Source: Sphingomonadaceae bacterium (GTDB taxonomy: Bacteria; Pseudomonadota; Alphaproteobacteria; Sphingomonadales; Sphingomonadaceae). From it: a DNA stretch of 32,563 nt. The notes below the pieces were generated by a model. It had not been told where the DNA came from. It saw only the letters and a list, made by a program, of their open reading frames with translations, and ran no database searches. Both the position numbers and the translations under genes were made by a program. Positions 30,941 through 32,563 of this stretch are shown piece by piece. Every line of letters starts with the position of its first letter. Position 1 is the stretch's first letter. The stretch covers positions 16,375-48,937 of the forward strand of contig JAECRT010000017.1 of assembly GCA_016000085.1 (NCBI GenBank). The letters are read 5' to 3'.

Positions 30941-31687
30941 TCAGGACTCGACCAGCGTCCGGTTGACGAAAATGCCGTCCATCTCGACCAGCAGGGGGAA
31001 ATGCCCCTTATTATTGGCAAAGAAGGCCGATGGCACGAAACCGCGCGCCGCCAGCCAATCGATCATCGCGCGATAATTTGTACCGTCCTCATAGATGGGC
31101 CGCACCCCCAGTTCGGTCTGCACGCCCAACATCCGCCCCAGCACATCACCGGCCCCTTCGCACACGGCCATATCATGGCCCTGCGTATCCATCTTCAGGA
31201 ACGGCCGGGCAAAACCATGCTGGGTCATCAGTTCGGGCAACAGCGCATCGAGCCTGCGGCACTGCATCTCGACCGTTGCTGTCACCTTGTTGCGATCAGC
31301 AAAGATCGCATCCTGCGCATCTGACGGCTTTTTGAGCGAGCTGAACTGGTCGGCCGCCATGATATTGAAGCTGGCCGTGCCGTCGAAATCGGACAATGCC
31401 ATGTTGAACACATGCCATTGCCGGTCGGACGCGGCGCGCTTTTCCAGTTCGGCAAACACCGCCGGGTTCGGCTCGAACGACAGGATCAGGCCGCGATAGC
31501 CCGCATCCTTGCGCGCCATCGTCGCATATTGGCCGCGATTGGCGCCGACATCGAACAGGCAATCGACCTTGAACCCCGCCAGAAAGCGCCGCAGCGCCTG
31601 AATTTCGGGATATTGATGCACCCGCCCCGTCAGCGCGAGGCGCAGCGCCAGCCGCCGGTCGGCCAATTCACGCAGATAGCGGTTCAT
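30941..31687 (-). CDS. FkbM family SAM-dependent methyltransferase
   Basis: A 248-residue methyltransferase. SAM-binding motif I is CLFDVGANRGQYA (residues 44-56); ILSFEPNP follows as the ribose-binding acidic strand, and FLKMDTQGHD is the FkbM-type catalytic-region motif. Members methylate sugar hydroxyls in polysaccharides, glycolipids or natural products. ATG at 31687 overlaps the stop of the GT4 gene (ATGA), and the following membrane protein starts two bases after its stop. The compact coupling supports a glycan-modification role. The frame extends upstream to 31747, but those residues duplicate the GT reading region and are not family-like. Confidence 0.9.
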   Translation of the reverse strand: MNRYLRELADRRLALRLALTGRVHQYPEIQALRRFLAGFKVDCLFDVGANRGQYATMARKDAGYRGLILSFEPNPAVFAELEKRAASDRQWHVFNMALSDFDGTASFNIMAADQFSSLKKPSDAQDAIFADRNKVTATVEMQCRRLDALLPELMTQHGFARPFLKMDTQGHDMAVCEGAGDVLGRMLGVQTELGVRPIYEDGTNYRAMIDWLAARGFVPSAFFANNKGHFPLLVEMDGIFVNRTLVES

Positions 31688-32563
31688 GCGCGCGCCGCCA
31701 GCACGGTTCGGTAAATGCCCATCGTCGCGGTCGCCATGTCTTTCCAACTGCCCATATCATCCCCATAGGCGCGTGCCCGTGCGCCATAGTCCTGCCTGAT
31801 GGGCGCGCTTTCGATCAGCGGCAAGAGGGCGCCCGCCAGCGCTGGCGCATTTCCCGCCGCCGCCCGCGCCGCCACCCCTTCGGGCAGGGCGGCGAACATG
31901 CCCGCGTTAGACGTGACCATCGCCTTGCCATGATGCAGCGCGGACAGGAACGCCCCGCTCGAATCGATATGGCGATAGGGGAAAACGATCATGTCCGCTT
32001 TGACCATATGCGCGTCGAGCCGCTCTTCGGTCAGGAACCCGAAATCGGTGACAAGACGGTCGGCGAAACCGGCGGCGCGGATCTTCTCGACCATCGGCGC
32101 GACATCCATGAATGGCTTGCCCGCCAGCACCAGTTCGAACCGATGCCCCGCCTGCCACAGCGACAGGCACGCCTCGACCAGCAGGTCCACGCCCTTATAG
32201 GGCCGGATCGTGCCGAAAAACAGCAAACGCGGCACAACAGCATCGCCCATGGCGCTCAGCTCCGCAGCCCCCGCCGTCGCCAGCTTCATCGGCGGATGCG
32301 GCGTCACATGAATGCGGGCCGCGTCGATTCCCTGCGCCAGCAGCGCCGCCCGCGTCGTATCGCCATGCACGATCAGCGCGTCAAACAGATCAAGCAGCGC
32401 GCGATAGCCCCGCCCCTGCACCCCCGCATCGGCATGATAGGCATCGGCATTATGGACCGTATGGACCAGCGCCGTGCGCCCCTTCAACCGCCCCAGCATC
32501 ACCCGGTCGGCGGGCGCGAGCGGCAACCACTGGACATGGACCAGATCGGCCGACGCCATCGGC
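31684..32563 (-). CDS. GT4-type glycosyltransferase (5' end beyond window)
   Basis: Cytoplasmic GT-B fold glycosyltransferase. About 293 residues are visible and the frame is open to the right edge, so the N-terminus is probably missing. The C-terminal half has the nucleotide-sugar-binding domain: RLLFFGTIRPYKGVDLLVEA, then FPYRHIDSSGAFLSALHHGKAMVTSN, which is the position of the usual E-x7-E motif (here the glutamates are replaced, as in a subgroup of this family). A remnant of the N-terminal domain (LVHVQWLP, VHTVHN) is at the start. It overlaps the FkbM methyltransferase gene by four bases. Sugar and acceptor are unknown. Confidence 0.88.
   Translation of the reverse strand, partial: PMASADLVHVQWLPLAPADRVMLGRLKGRTALVHTVHNADAYHADAGVQGRGYRALLDLFDALIVHGDTTRAALLAQGIDAARIHVTPHPPMKLATAGAAELSAMGDAVVPRLLFFGTIRPYKGVDLLVEACLSLWQAGHRFELVLAGKPFMDVAPMVEKIRAAGFADRLVTDFGFLTEERLDAHMVKADMIVFPYRHIDSSGAFLSALHHGKAMVTSNAGMFAALPEGVAARAAAGNAPALAGALLPLIESAPIRQDYGARARAYGDDMGSWKDMATATMGIYRTVLAARA

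Overview
The window reads as a chromosomal segment of an alphaproteobacterium, most likely a sphingomonad (Sphingomonas/Sphingobium type). The signs are high GC with GC-rich third codon positions, a CtrA cell-cycle regulator with a GANTC-rich promoter, a UPF0262 gene, a large STN-type TonB-dependent receptor followed by a Tat-exported amidohydrolase, and an ECF41 sigma factor. I see no phage, insertion sequence, CRISPR array, rRNA or tRNA. Coding density is very high, with several start/stop overlaps. The genus is an inference from gene content.

Layout. 1-4573: replicative helicase dnaB (minus, 3' end off the left edge) with a DnaA box upstream, then a plus-strand run of UPF0262, a membrane-anchored GH25-like protein with altered catalytic positions, cytidine deaminase, dCTP deaminase and a PPP-family phosphatase. 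4574-10697: TonB-dependent receptor and a Tat-exported beta-propeller/amidohydrolase, one base apart, which looks like an uptake-and-hydrolysis pair. 10698-11816: ctrA (minus) with a terminator, a CtrA-type box and five GANTC methylation sites upstream. 11817-14385: LysR regulator divergent from pirin and wrbA, a quinone/redox stress module. 14386-16055: a small uncharacterised gene, then an AhpD-like/ECF41 sigma operon preceded by a promoter matching the ECF41 consensus. 16060-21705: acyltransferase, RluA-type pseudouridine synthase, ArfB ribosome rescue factor, a GT-C glycosyltransferase, free methionine-R-sulfoxide reductase and a Tyr/Gly-rich glycine-zipper envelope protein with a clear terminator. 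21709-26519 (minus): PAS-GGDEF-EAL protein, the Bpt N-end-rule transferase and threonine ammonia-lyase. 26617-29186: beta-hydroxyacid dehydrogenase overlapping an exported YtcJ-like amidohydrolase. 29196-32563 (minus): GT4 glycosyltransferase (5' end off the right edge), FkbM methyltransferase and a polytopic GT-C-like protein, probably part of a surface glycan operon.

Most genes are recognisable families. The more notable content is regulatory and architectural: the self-consistent ECF41 circuit, the density of CcrM sites in front of ctrA, the DnaA box in front of dnaB, the degenerate GH25-like protein, and the receptor/amidohydrolase pair with its odd His/Cys-rich tail. I did not find a clearly new multi-gene defence or mobile system here.
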